From: Gluconacetobacter sacchari
GTDB taxonomy: Bacteria; Pseudomonadota; Alphaproteobacteria; Acetobacterales; Acetobacteraceae
Direction of reading: 5' to 3'
DNA: 64,000 nt
NCBI RefSeq assembly: GCF_014174255.1
Contig: NZ_JABEQJ010000001.1
Location: 62,001 to 126,000 of the forward strand
Part shown: one piece after another, positions 18,032-26,356 of the stretch
Layout of the letters: each line of letters starts with the position of its first letter
Position numbering within the stretch: the stretch's first letter is position 1
The notes under the pieces: generated by a model
Database searches by the model: none
Told to the model about the DNA's origin: nothing
The model's input: the letters and a program-made list of their open reading frames with translations, nothing else
Program-made: the position numbers and the translations under genes

Positions 18032-18453
18032 CGTCCCGCACCCGCGCGCTCCAGTCCCTGATCCGCCTGCACAGGACGCAAGTCGACGAAGCCAGGGCGA
18101 TGATGGCCCAGGCGCTGGCCGAGGAGCACGCGGCGCATCGCCAGTTGGAAAACAGCCAGGCGGCGATTGAAAACGAACGAGAGGCAGCGCGGTCCGATCA
18201 CACGACGCCCGACGCTTTCCGGCACTGGCTCCCCTTCGGGCAGGAGGCGGTCGAGCGCGCCCGCGACGCCCTGCATGCCGCCACCCGGGCATCGCACCAG
18301 GCGCGCGAAACCCTGATGCAGGCCAATGCGGCGCTGAAGGCGGCGACCGCACTTCTGGAACGGCGTCAGGAAGAAGAAAAGGCGGTCCGCGCCCGGCGGG
18401 AACTGGCCGAAATCGACGATATGTCGCGGCGAGTTCGAATGATCCCAGGTTGA
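18028..18453 (+). CDS. fliJ: FliJ-like export coiled-coil protein
   Basis: 141 aa, the size of FliJ (about 147). The ATG at 18028 overlaps the fliI TGA at 18029-18031. The whole protein is a predicted two-stranded coiled coil rich in Ala, Arg, Glu and Gln (LQSLIRLHRTQVDEARAMMAQ, then VRARRELAEIDDMSRR at the end). FliJ links the FliI hexamer with FlhA in the export apparatus. FliJ proteins are poorly conserved, so the call rests on coiled-coil shape, length and the coupled position after fliI. Confidence 0.85.
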   Translation: MTSRTRALQSLIRLHRTQVDEARAMMAQALAEEHAAHRQLENSQAAIENEREAARSDHTTPDAFRHWLPFGQEAVERARDALHAATRASHQARETLMQANAALKAATALLERRQEEEKAVRARRELAEIDDMSRRVRMIPG

Positions 18454-18618
18454 CATGCAATGTTCATACATCACGCAGGCCGGACGATCGTCGTTTTTAC
18501 CCTGTTTCGTCCTTGAGTAAGTGGAATGCCCCGGCTATCGCTGTTCATCGGGGCCGGAGCATGACCGCGCCCGATACGATCCGGACATCCCAATGGATAT
18601 GAGCGGCCAGGAAAGCGC

Positions 18619-19383
18619 ATGGAACAGACAGAACAACAGACCGCGAAGATCTTCATCGCCACGCCCTGTTTCGGCGGCCTGGTAACGCAGGAATACATGG
18701 AATCCGTCATTGCCTGCACCGGCATCATGCGAACTCCGATGACGCTCTCCCTGCTCGGCGACGATGCGATGATCAGCCGGGCGCGCAATACCCTGGTCCA
18801 TCAGTTCTTCACGCGCTCCGATGCCTCGCACATCCTGTTCATCGACGCCGATATCGGCTTCGCCGGCGAAGCGCCGGCCCGCCTTCTCGCGGCCGGCAAG
18901 GACGTGATCGCGGGCATGTATCCGATCAAGGACCGGTTCTGGGACCAGGCGACCCAGGAGAACATCCTGCGCGGCGAAGCGCAGGAAACCTCCTCGCTCC
19001 GCTATGTCGGCGAGACGGACGCCATGCACCAGACCTGGGAAAAAGGGCCGCTGCTGCGCACGCATTACGCGGGCACCGGCTTCATGATGATCAGCCGCAA
19101 GGCGATCGCCAGCATGATCAGGCATTACCCCGAAACCGCCTATCGCCGGATCGACGCCGCCGGCAGCGGTGACGAAGGCATGTGCCACGCCCTGTTCGAC
19201 GCCAGCATCGATCCGGAAACCGGCACCTATCTGAGCGAGGATTTCACCTTCTGCCGGCGCTGGCGCGAAATCGGCGGCGAAGTCTGGCTCGATACGTCTC
19301 TGTCCCTGACGCATGCCGGGCGCGCGGCCTATCGCGGCAATCCGTCCTGCCGCGTCGGCCAGGTCCACCTCAAGAGCATGTAA
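18619..19383 (+). CDS. GT-A-fold glycosyltransferase-like protein
   Basis: 254 aa. The N-terminus IFIATPCFGG is a beta strand typical of GT-A enzymes. It is followed by LLGDDAMISRARN and a DxD-type motif IDADIGF (D76, D78), the metal/nucleotide-sugar site. A later part, AGTGFMMISRKA, then YLSEDFTFCRRWREIGGEVWLD, matches the acceptor-side layout of this fold. It lies between fliJ and motB with an AGGA ribosome site, inside the flagellar cluster. It is a candidate for flagellar protein or surface glycan modification; the sugar is unknown. Confidence 0.8.
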   Translation: MEQTEQQTAKIFIATPCFGGLVTQEYMESVIACTGIMRTPMTLSLLGDDAMISRARNTLVHQFFTRSDASHILFIDADIGFAGEAPARLLAAGKDVIAGMYPIKDRFWDQATQENILRGEAQETSSLRYVGETDAMHQTWEKGPLLRTHYAGTGFMMISRKAIASMIRHYPETAYRRIDAAGSGDEGMCHALFDASIDPETGTYLSEDFTFCRRWREIGGEVWLDTSLSLTHAGRAAYRGNPSCRVGQVHLKSM

Positions 19384-19400
19384 GATCACGGTAGCCACAC

Positions 19401-20438
19401 ATGGCGAGAAACAACAAGCCTCCCATCATCATCAAGCGCGGCGGAGAGTCCGACGGGCCGACCCATCATGGGGGGGCATGGAAGATCGCCTACGCCGACT
19501 TCATGACGGCGATGATGGCGTTCTTTCTCGTCATGTGGCTCCTCAACGCGACAACCGACGAACAGCGCAGGGGCATCGCGCAATTCTTCAATCCCATGGC
19601 GGACTACAAGACCCTCGTGCCACCGACGGATGGCATGCTCGACAGCACGCCCTCTCCGCTCACTGACGGGAAGGCGTTGAAGATCATCCGGGACGATACG
19701 AGCCCGAACACACCGCAATCCCGAAAACCCGGCGCCCGGCGCGGTCCCGTCTCGTCCACCGAGGGCGGGTCTCCCGACGACATCACATACGGGATCAGGA
19801 CAGGCTTCGTCCCGCGGGCGCCCAGCGTCGTCCCGATCGGCGGACCGGACAGCGGCGGCGCCCGGAGCACGACCGATATCGGCGTCCCCGACGCGACCAC
19901 CGAACAGGGCCGGATCGACCAGATGGCGTCCAGCCTGCGCCAGGCGATCGAGAAAGACCCGGCTCTGCGCGCCGCGACCCCCAACATCGCGATCAGCCGG
20001 GGCCAGAACGACCTCCGGATCGAATTGCGGGACGCAAGCAATACCCCGATGTTCGATTCCGGATCGCCGGCGCCCAACCGCATGGGGCAGCAGATGCTGG
20101 CCGAAATCGCCCGATGGCTCGCGCCCATGCCGGAACGTATTTCCATCATCGGCTATACCGACGCCGACGCCTACCGGGCCCGCAAGAACTGGAGCATGTC
20201 CAACTGGACCTTGTCCGCGCTGCGGGCGGATTACGCCAGAGAGGCCCTGGTCAAGGCCGGCTACCCGGACACCAATATTCTCGACGTCTCCGGCCGGGCC
20301 GACCGGGCGCTGGCCATCCCCTCCACGCCGTCGGCCGCGGCCAACCGCCGGGTCGTGATCGTCATGCACAAGCTCTACGCGGACGCGCCACCACCCATCG
20401 TTCCGCTGCCGGAGGCCGCCGGCGTCGCGCCGCACTGA
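19401..20438 (+). CDS. motB: Flagellar stator protein MotB
   Basis: 345 aa. MotB anchors the stator to peptidoglycan and carries the ion-binding aspartate. The N-terminal entry WKIAYADFMTAMMAFFLVMWLL holds the conserved D33 at the start of the only membrane helix. A long Pro/Gly linker follows, then the plug and an OmpA-like peptidoglycan-binding domain from about residue 190 (ISIIGYTDADAY, LRADYAREALVKAGY, PSAAANRRVVIVM). It comes before motA, the reverse of the more common motA-motB order. It starts 17 bases after the glycosyltransferase gene. Confidence 0.93.
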   Translation: MARNNKPPIIIKRGGESDGPTHHGGAWKIAYADFMTAMMAFFLVMWLLNATTDEQRRGIAQFFNPMADYKTLVPPTDGMLDSTPSPLTDGKALKIIRDDTSPNTPQSRKPGARRGPVSSTEGGSPDDITYGIRTGFVPRAPSVVPIGGPDSGGARSTTDIGVPDATTEQGRIDQMASSLRQAIEKDPALRAATPNIAISRGQNDLRIELRDASNTPMFDSGSPAPNRMGQQMLAEIARWLAPMPERISIIGYTDADAYRARKNWSMSNWTLSALRADYAREALVKAGYPDTNILDVSGRADRALAIPSTPSAAANRRVVIVMHKLYADAPPPIVPLPEAAGVAPH

Positions 20439-20564
20439 CGCCACCCGGCGAGATCAGGGCAGGTCCCGAAACACTCGATCCCATCGCCGGGGATCGCGAC
20501 ATCGCACACAGCCGCGACCGGCACGCGCCGGCCGGCACATATGAGTCAAAACGGAGACAACTCA

Positions 20565-21449
20565 ATGCTCTTCATCGGGGGCCTCGTCTTTTCGCTGCTC
20601 TGCGTCTTCGGTTCGTTCGTCGCCTCCGGCGGCGTCCTGGCCCCTCTGCTCGCCTCGATGCCCTTCGAACTGCTGACCATCATGGGGGCCGCGACCGGCA
20701 TCTTCGTGATGGCGAATTCCACCGGCGTGCTCAAGAAGTTTCCCCACGACCTGAAGCTGACGCTGAAGGGCCCCCGCTACGACAAGGCGGATTATATCGA
20801 GCTTCTGGTCACGCTGTTCCGCTTCACGCGCCTGGCCCATGCGAAGGGAAACATGGCGCTGGAGGAACATGTCGAGAATCCGAACGAGAGCAGCATCTTC
20901 GCCCAGTCGCCCACCATTCGCGACGACCTGGAAACCCGCAACCTGATCTGCGACTATCTGCGGCTCGTCAGCCTCAATATGGACGATGCCTATCAGCTCG
21001 ACGAAGTCATGGCCCGCGAGTTGAAGAAGAACCTGACCGAGAAGCTGCATATCGCCGAGGGCCTGTCGAGCATAGCGGACGCCCTGCCGGCGCTCGGCAT
21101 CGTGGCCGCGGTTCTTGGCGTCATCAAGACGATGTCCGCGATCAGCAAGCCGCCGGCGATCCTCGGCGAAATGATCGCCGGTGCCCTGGTCGGCACCTTT
21201 CTTGGCGTGCTGCTGTCCTACGGCGTCGTCGCCCCTCTGGCGGCGCGGATGCGCGACGTGGTCACCCAGGACGGTCGCTACCAGGACATCATCCGGATCG
21301 TCTTCGTGGCGCATCTCCAGGGCAATCCCCCCCAGGTCAGCGCCGAAATCGGGCGCAAGGACATTCCGCCCGCTTTTATGCCTTCGTTTAGCGAGCTCGA
21401 TACGGCATTATCGGTGTCGCAGCCGTCACCGGCGGCTGCCGCGGCGTGA
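20565..21449 (+). CDS. motA: Flagellar stator protein MotA
   Basis: 294 aa from the ATG at 20565, which has a GGAG site 8 bases upstream; an ATG at 20541 adds eight residues but lacks a good site. MotA forms the proton channel with MotB. Four membrane segments are visible: two at the N-terminus (LFIGGLVFSLLCVFGSFVASGG, FELLTIMGAATGIFVMAN) and two at about residues 165-235 (LPALGIVAAVLGVIKTMSAI, MIAGALVGTFLGVLLSYGVVAPL). The cytoplasmic loop between them carries the charged torque region. It follows motB by 126 bases. Confidence 0.93.
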   Translation: MLFIGGLVFSLLCVFGSFVASGGVLAPLLASMPFELLTIMGAATGIFVMANSTGVLKKFPHDLKLTLKGPRYDKADYIELLVTLFRFTRLAHAKGNMALEEHVENPNESSIFAQSPTIRDDLETRNLICDYLRLVSLNMDDAYQLDEVMARELKKNLTEKLHIAEGLSSIADALPALGIVAAVLGVIKTMSAISKPPAILGEMIAGALVGTFLGVLLSYGVVAPLAARMRDVVTQDGRYQDIIRIVFVAHLQGNPPQVSAEIGRKDIPPAFMPSFSELDTALSVSQPSPAAAAA

Positions 21450-21480
21450 CAGGACGGCGACAGGAAACACGGGGCATCCG

Positions 21481-23616
21481 ATGGGCATGACGATGTCGAA
21501 AGTTTCGACAAAAACCGATCCGACACAGGCCTCTTCGCCACGTGGTTCGCTCCCGCCGGTTTCACCAGGCCCGGTCCGATCGGACACGACCTTCGGCGCC
21601 CATCTCAAAAACGCAAACCAGGAGCCGGACAGCGGCACGCCGCAAGACGGGGCAGACACGCACGATGCGGCATCCCCGCCGTCCCAACCCCCTTCCACGC
21701 GCCCGACCAGCCGCCACGCCCGGCATGCGGCGACGCAGGACGCCGCCGCGCCTCCGGCCGATGATCCGGTCGCATCACAGACCGTCCAGGCAGTCGCCTC
21801 CCCACCCGGCCCGTCCACAGCCAACCGGACGACCAAGACCCTTTCCGCTCCCAAGGCCGGCGATGCCACGGCACCGGACCAGACATCCCAGAGCCTGCTG
21901 GCGGACGTCCTGTCCCAGACCATCGGCCTCCAGCAGAGCCTGCCTCCAGCGTCTCCACCGCAGTCGGACGACACGGGCGCGCCAGCCATCCAGCCGAACC
22001 CGGCCGCCGCCTCCATCTCGCCGCCAACCGATACAGGCATCCTGACCGCGGCAGCCAGCCAGACGACCCCGACGAACATGCCGCCAGCCTCCCCGCTCCC
22101 ATCGACGGGCACGGCAACGGCAGCCAGCCAGAATCCCCCCACGCCCGCCGCGACGCAGGCGCCAAACGCCCAGCCGATCCCGGTCACCCTCTCCCCGCAG
22201 TCAGCCACGGCACCCGCCTCCGGCCAGCCCGCCACCGCGTCCGCCGCGACGCAGGCGCCAGGCGGCCAGCCGATCCCGGCCGCCCCCTCCCCGCAGTCAG
22301 CCACGGCATCCGCCGCCAGCCAGCCCACCATCACGCCCGCCACGGCGCAGGCGCCAGGCGGCCAGCCGATTTCAATCACCCTCTCCCCGCAGCCATCAGC
22401 AACCACGGCACCGGCCTCCAACCAGCCCACGGTCCAGATCGCAGCGACGCAGGCCTCCCTGGTTTCCCATGCGTCTTCTTCGGCGGACATGGCGACGATT
22501 CCCGACCAGGCCACCCCGCAGGTCGCGGCGACACAGGCACCGACCAGCCAGCCGGTCCCGGCCACCACCCCGCCACAACTCCCGACGGGCGCGGCCACCG
22601 CCGTGCCGCACTCATCGCTCCAGGCGGCCGCGACCACGGCAGGCGACCACGGCCATGCCTCGCACGCCACCGCATCCGTCCCGCAAGACCCTGCGACCGA
22701 CGCGCTCTCTCTCTCCCCCGCGCCCGGCGTGGCGGCACCGCAGCAGAGTGCTTCGGCAAGTCAGAGTGCCCAGCCCCGCAGCCCGATCGCGGCCGCATTG
22801 CCACACCCGGCCGATGCCCTGGCCCCGGCCACCTCCGGCGGTACGCCGTCTCCCGATAGCGCGGACGGTTCTCTCGCGCAGGGCAACGGCCTCACCGCCA
22901 TGGCCGGCCACCCGGATTCCGCCAACACCGACCGGGACGAGACGAATGCCCAGGCCAACCCACGGACGGCAAGCGTCCTCGACCCGGCTCTTGGCCTTGC
23001 CCCCTCGGGCACCTTCGCAACCACGCTGAACAATACGCTGTCTGAAACCCGGGCGGACCCAAGCCAGAAGCCGGCCAGCGCCTCCCATGAAACGGACGGC
23101 CATATCACCTCGTCTCCGATCACGACACAGTCCGTCGATGGATCGACCTCCCTTTCCATGACCATCCTGACCGATGATTCCACGCCGGTTCATGTGCGGC
23201 TGGATGGAACCGACGGCCAGACGACCAATGTGATTCTTCAAAGCGAAGACCAGGCGACGGCACGCCACCTGGCCGACAACAGGCATGACCTGGTCGCGGC
23301 ACTCGGCGCCGCCGGCGTGGATGTGAGCAACCTGAAAATCGACGTCGTCGCTGCCAGCAGCGGCAACAGCAACGATTTCCAGAACCAGGGCCAGGGCCAG
23401 AACGCCGACGGCACCGCTTTTGGCGGCAATTTTTCAGGCGGCATGTTCGGCGGCGGTCCCGGACAGAATGGCCAGCAATCGTACGGCGGCAATCTCTGGA
23501 ACGCCAATACCGCATTCCCAGGCCAGGGAACTGGTGATATCGAGGCACAGAAGAGCGTGCGCTCCGCAAGGTCCTCCGACTCCCAAGCCGGAAGCGGCGT
23601 CAATATTACTGCATGA
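21481..23616 (+). CDS. fliK: FliK-like hook-length control protein
   Basis: 711 aa from the ATG at 21481. FliK is the exported ruler that sets hook length and triggers the export switch in FlhB. About 500 residues are Pro/Ala/Thr/Gln-rich and disordered, including three 32-34 residue tandem repeats coded at 22149-22442. The C-terminal domain (from about residue 550, TILTDDSTPVHVRLDGTDG, then HLADNRHDLVAALGAAGVDVSNLKIDVV) has the compact FliK C-domain pattern, followed by a Gly/Gln/Asn-rich tail. It is longer than enteric FliK (405). Position before flgD supports the call. It starts 31 bases after motA. Confidence 0.85.
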   Translation: MGMTMSKVSTKTDPTQASSPRGSLPPVSPGPVRSDTTFGAHLKNANQEPDSGTPQDGADTHDAASPPSQPPSTRPTSRHARHAATQDAAAPPADDPVASQTVQAVASPPGPSTANRTTKTLSAPKAGDATAPDQTSQSLLADVLSQTIGLQQSLPPASPPQSDDTGAPAIQPNPAAASISPPTDTGILTAAASQTTPTNMPPASPLPSTGTATAASQNPPTPAATQAPNAQPIPVTLSPQSATAPASGQPATASAATQAPGGQPIPAAPSPQSATASAASQPTITPATAQAPGGQPISITLSPQPSATTAPASNQPTVQIAATQASLVSHASSSADMATIPDQATPQVAATQAPTSQPVPATTPPQLPTGAATAVPHSSLQAAATTAGDHGHASHATASVPQDPATDALSLSPAPGVAAPQQSASASQSAQPRSPIAAALPHPADALAPATSGGTPSPDSADGSLAQGNGLTAMAGHPDSANTDRDETNAQANPRTASVLDPALGLAPSGTFATTLNNTLSETRADPSQKPASASHETDGHITSSPITTQSVDGSTSLSMTILTDDSTPVHVRLDGTDGQTTNVILQSEDQATARHLADNRHDLVAALGAAGVDVSNLKIDVVAASSGNSNDFQNQGQGQNADGTAFGGNFSGGMFGGGPGQNGQQSYGGNLWNANTAFPGQGTGDIEAQKSVRSARSSDSQAGSGVNITA
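22149..22442 (+). repeat. Three tandem 96-102 bp repeats inside fliK
   Basis: Copies begin near 22149, 22245 and 22341 and share the core coding for QAP-x-x-QPI. They encode 32-, 32- and 34-residue units rich in Pro, Ala, Gln and Thr. Being in frame, gain or loss of units would change the length of the FliK ruler region. Confidence 0.7.
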
Positions 23617-23653
23617 TCCCGATGGCCGTCGCGGACAGAAAGGAAACAGCCAG

Positions 23654-24463
23654 ATGACGACGACATCGAGTGTCGGCAACGAGACCCAACTGATCCAGGC
23701 GGCGGAAGCCGCCGCCAGGAATGCGGCGAACACCAGTTCCGCGACGAGCAGTTCAGGCACCGACAGCAGTTCGTCATCCGCGCTGTCCTCGCTGGCCGAT
23801 AATTACACCACGTTCCTGTCTCTCCTGACCACGCAGTTGAAGAATCAGGACCCGAGCAGCCCGATGAATACCGACACCTTCACCTCGGAACTCGCGCAGT
23901 TTGCCGGAGTGGAGCAGCAGGTCGAAACGAACACGAAGCTGGCCTCGCTGATCTCGCTGAATGAAAGCGGCCAGATGAGCAGCGATACCACCCTGGTCGG
24001 CCATCAGGCCACGGCGAACACGACGACGCTGCCGTTGCAGAATCATTCCGCCTCGCTCAGCTTCACGGGCACGTCCGGCCAGACCGTCGCGATCGCCGTG
24101 GCGAATTCCGCCGGTACCATCGTCAAGGATGTCGTCGCGACCGCCGGTGCCGGCACCGATAACTGGACCTGGGACGGCAAGGACAATAACGGCAACCAAT
24201 TGCCTGATGGCGCCTATAGCGTGTCGGTGCAGACCGTCAGTGCCTCGGGCACCACATCCGCGCTGCCCTTCACCGTGACCGGCACCATCACCGGTATCCA
24301 GAAGGGAACATCCGACATGCAGGTCCAGATGGGCAGCGCCACCATCCCGATGTCCAACATCACCAACGTCTCATCCGGTACCGGCACCAGCACCGGCTCG
24401 ACCGCCGCCGGATCGGACGATACTGCCTCGGACAACGCCGCCTCGGACAACGCCGCGTCCTGA
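23654..24463 (+). CDS. flgD: Hook-capping scaffold protein FlgD
   Basis: 269 aa from the ATG at 23654 (AGGA site 9 bases upstream). FlgD caps the growing hook. The N-terminal export region is Ser/Thr-rich. The conserved part is NYTTFLSLLTTQLKNQDPSSPMNTDTFTSELAQFAGVEQQVETN, followed by the FlgD Ig-like and Tudor-like domains (TWDGKDNNGNQLPDGAYSVSV). The tail is Ser/Asp/Ala-rich with a short repeat (DNAAS). It follows fliK by 37 bases, as usual. Confidence 0.94.
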   Translation: MTTTSSVGNETQLIQAAEAAARNAANTSSATSSSGTDSSSSSALSSLADNYTTFLSLLTTQLKNQDPSSPMNTDTFTSELAQFAGVEQQVETNTKLASLISLNESGQMSSDTTLVGHQATANTTTLPLQNHSASLSFTGTSGQTVAIAVANSAGTIVKDVVATAGAGTDNWTWDGKDNNGNQLPDGAYSVSVQTVSASGTTSALPFTVTGTITGIQKGTSDMQVQMGSATIPMSNITNVSSGTGTSTGSTAAGSDDTASDNAASDNAAS

Positions 24464-24469
24464 CCCCGG

Positions 24470-24504
24470 CCGGTCCCTCCGGTCTCCAGGACCGAAAGGG
24501 CCGG
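24470..24504. terminator. Bidirectional hairpin between flgD and the CtrA-like gene
   Basis: Stem CCGG(t)CCCT pairs with AGGGCCGG around an inner 5-bp stem CGGTC/GACCG with loop TCCAG. It fills the 43-base gap between two convergent genes, so it can serve both. Confidence 0.6.
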
Positions 24505-24506
24505 AC

Positions 24507-25310
24507 TCAGACGAGATTCAGCGTCGTCGACGCGTTCATGATATTGATCCCGGACATGACGGGAATGCAGGATTCCTTAGCCGGCTGGTCGGTCCTGTTT
24601 TCGGTGGCCCCCGCACGCGCTCCCAGCGGAGCAAAGGCGGTCTCATTCAGGCGATAGCCGATCCCCCACAGGGTCGTAAACGGTTCGTCAATCCCGAAAT
24701 TACGCATTTTCTTGCGGATCTTGCAGATCATGACATCGATAACCTTGCCGTAGGGCTCGCTCTCTCCCGCATACAGGCTATCCAGAACCGTCTCCTTGCT
24801 CAGCACCTGCGTCCTGCGCAGGGCCAGCAGTTCCACAAGATCGTATTCCCTGCGCGTCAGGGGTACCAGCTTGGAATCGACATGGACTTCCCGCCGGTCG
24901 ACACCAACCGTCATCCGGCCGATATGCAGCGTCAGGCTGTCATGCCCGCTGACCCGCCGGACGATGGCACGCAGCCGGGCCAACAACTCCACCGGTTCGA
25001 CCGAAGCCGCCACGCAATCATCGGCACCGATGGACAGCAGTTCCGCCACCGCCGACGGCGTGGAATCACGGACGATGATCATGACGGGCGTCGGAACGCG
25101 ACTATTGCGGATATGACGCAGCAGCTTCATGTCCGGCGTCGCCTGCTGGATGACGACGATATCGTAATGCGATCGCCGCAGCGTCTCCACAACCCCCGCG
25201 TGGCCGGACATCGTAATCGAAACCGATCCCTCCAGCGCGGCCTTGGACAGACCCACATAGGGCCGGCCATCATCATGACCCGAACCTTCGCCGACACAGA
25301 GTATGCGCAT
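24507..25310 (-). CDS. CtrA-family transcriptional regulator with degenerate receiver
   Basis: 267 aa from the ATG at 25310. The C-terminal winged-helix domain is very CtrA-like (LTRREYDLVELLALR, KETVLDSLYAGESEP, KVIDVMICKIRKKM, WGIGYRLNE). The receiver-like half keeps the fold but lacks the active-site residues: the acidic cluster is reduced to one Glu (VGEGS), the phospho-acceptor Asp of CtrA is Gln55 (YDIVVIQQ) and the Lys after GADD is Ala (GADDCVAA). A 40-residue extra tail follows. It is therefore probably not switched by phosphorylation. It sits in the flagellar cluster and probably controls it. CtrA itself would be encoded elsewhere. Confidence 0.85.
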   Translation of the reverse strand: MRILCVGEGSGHDDGRPYVGLSKAALEGSVSITMSGHAGVVETLRRSHYDIVVIQQATPDMKLLRHIRNSRVPTPVMIIVRDSTPSAVAELLSIGADDCVAASVEPVELLARLRAIVRRVSGHDSLTLHIGRMTVGVDRREVHVDSKLVPLTRREYDLVELLALRRTQVLSKETVLDSLYAGESEPYGKVIDVMICKIRKKMRNFGIDEPFTTLWGIGYRLNETAFAPLGARAGATENRTDQPAKESCIPVMSGINIMNASTTLNLV

Positions 25311-25606
25311 ATCTGCTTCCGTCAAAAATGCATAGCCATTGAGCGGAAAGAATACGGGACTATACTTGTCCCCTATCCCTTTTTCTGGCGATTCCGGCCA
25401 AGTCGCCGCACCTGTTCAATTCCAGGATGGATGGCGTTACCAGAAGCGCTCATATAGCTGTGCATGTCAAGGTCACGCCCCGCCATGACACCCTTGTCGT
25501 CGACGAAAAATCCCCTGCCCCCGCCTCTTTCTCCGTCGTCGCCGCGGGCGCCGGCGACGCACGCGCGCATCCAAACGGTCCAGGAGCGCCGCCAAGACCT
25601 GAAACG

Positions 25607-25633
25607 AAAAAAAGCGGCTTGGCGAAGCCGGCT
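25607..25633 (-). terminator. Rho-independent terminator with U-tract, minus strand
   Basis: Read on the minus strand: stem CGGCTT/AAGCCG with loop CGCC, two further pairs past a one-base bulge, then seven T. It is the most classical terminator in the window, yet no gene on the minus strand ends there. Confidence 0.65.
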
Positions 25634-25740
25634 CCATCCCATAAACTGAAGGAAACATTGATCGGTTATATTACGGGATACAGCCGAATCACTTCTGTAA
25701 CTTGCACACGGCGTCTCCTGGAAGCTAGACCCGGACCATG
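25634..25740 (-). ncRNA. Possible small RNA ending at the orphan terminator
   Basis: The minus-strand terminator at 25607-25633 needs a transcript, and the 100-150 bases before it contain no plausible coding gene. A short, trans-acting or leader RNA is a fair guess. No clear -35/-10 pair was found, so the 5' end is unknown and this entry is speculative. Confidence 0.25.
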
Positions 25741-25931
25741 ATAGCCGCATGCCGCGATCGGTGCAGGAACAGGGCGGCGTGCCTGATTAAGGACCGTTAT
25801 CAGGAAACCTGTTCAGGTCGCTCCGCCTCACGCCCCCAGGTCGCCAGGCCTGTTCGTGAACGAAATATAGGGTCATGATGGCCGCGTTACCGGTTCGAAT
25901 TCCATGGTTCCCGGTTTTGAAGGATAACGAA

Positions 25932-26180
25932 ATGGTTGACATCACGGCGGCCTCGCTGCTTGCGTCCAGCATCCGCCAGGCGACTTCGGCGGCTTCTCAT
26001 GCGGCCTATCACAACGCCCGCCCGGCCCACGCGGCGGCGACGGGCCCCACCGTCAGCTTCAGCGGCATCGACGGGTCGTCCTCATCCATGACGTTCGACG
26101 CCAGCGGTCAGCTCGTACCCGGCGGCACCACGAACAAGAAGGAATCCGCGACCGCGAGCGCGGTTGATCTCTTCGCCTGA
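25932..26180 (+). CDS. Small protein of unknown function in the flagellar cluster
   Basis: 82 aa from the ATG at 25932, which has an AAGGA site 8 bases upstream; a longer open frame starts at 25875 without such a site. It is rich in Ala and Ser (ITAASLLASSIRQATSAASHAAYH, TVSFSGIDGSSSSMTFDASG) with no signal peptide or membrane helix. The Ser/Ala character and missing signal resemble substrates of the flagellar export system, but this is inference. A strong hairpin follows directly. Confidence 0.6.
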   Translation: MVDITAASLLASSIRQATSAASHAAYHNARPAHAAATGPTVSFSGIDGSSSSMTFDASGQLVPGGTTNKKESATASAVDLFA

Positions 26181-26186
26181 ATCGCC

Positions 26187-26214
26187 GTCGTGCGGGCGCG
26201 TTCGCCCGCACGGC
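26187..26214 (+). terminator. Strong hairpin after the 82-aa gene
   Basis: A 12-bp stem (GTCGTGCGGGCG with CGCCCGCACGGC, one G-T pair) and loop CGTT lie six bases after the stop, followed by a short TTT. Confidence 0.65.
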
Positions 26215-26356
26215 TTTCCAAGGGACGAGCGGCGGCGCCCCGCCGGATGACATGGCCATCTCAATCCTGTCTTTGCGGACATCAGCGATCAAGACCCGCT
26301 CAGAGACGATGACCTCGAGACAACGGGGATCCCGTTCCCGTCAGGATTAAAGACAC

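Larger units (their letters stand above)
25311..25931. other. 621-base intergenic region with a minus-strand terminator
   Basis: No convincing protein gene. It contains a rho-independent terminator for a minus-strand transcript (25607-25633) that matches no gene, and should hold the promoters of the CtrA-like gene (minus) and of the 82-aa gene (plus). The longest open frames are low-complexity and lack ribosome sites. Confidence 0.5.

Noticed and set aside
18480-18500. Possible terminator after fliJ (GACGATCGTC followed by five T)
   Set aside because: The palindrome leaves a two-base loop, too short for a stable hairpin.
22149-22442. Possible CRISPR-like repeats
   Set aside because: The units are contiguous, in frame with fliK and have no spacers.
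21426-22670. A 414-codon minus-strand frame over fliK
   Set aside because: Mirror of the Pro/Ala-rich fliK repeats; low-complexity Val/Ala/Gly/Trp, no domain.
25427-25741. A 104-codon plus-strand frame in the 621-base gap
   Set aside because: Low-complexity Pro/Ala content, no ribosome site, and it runs across the orphan terminator.
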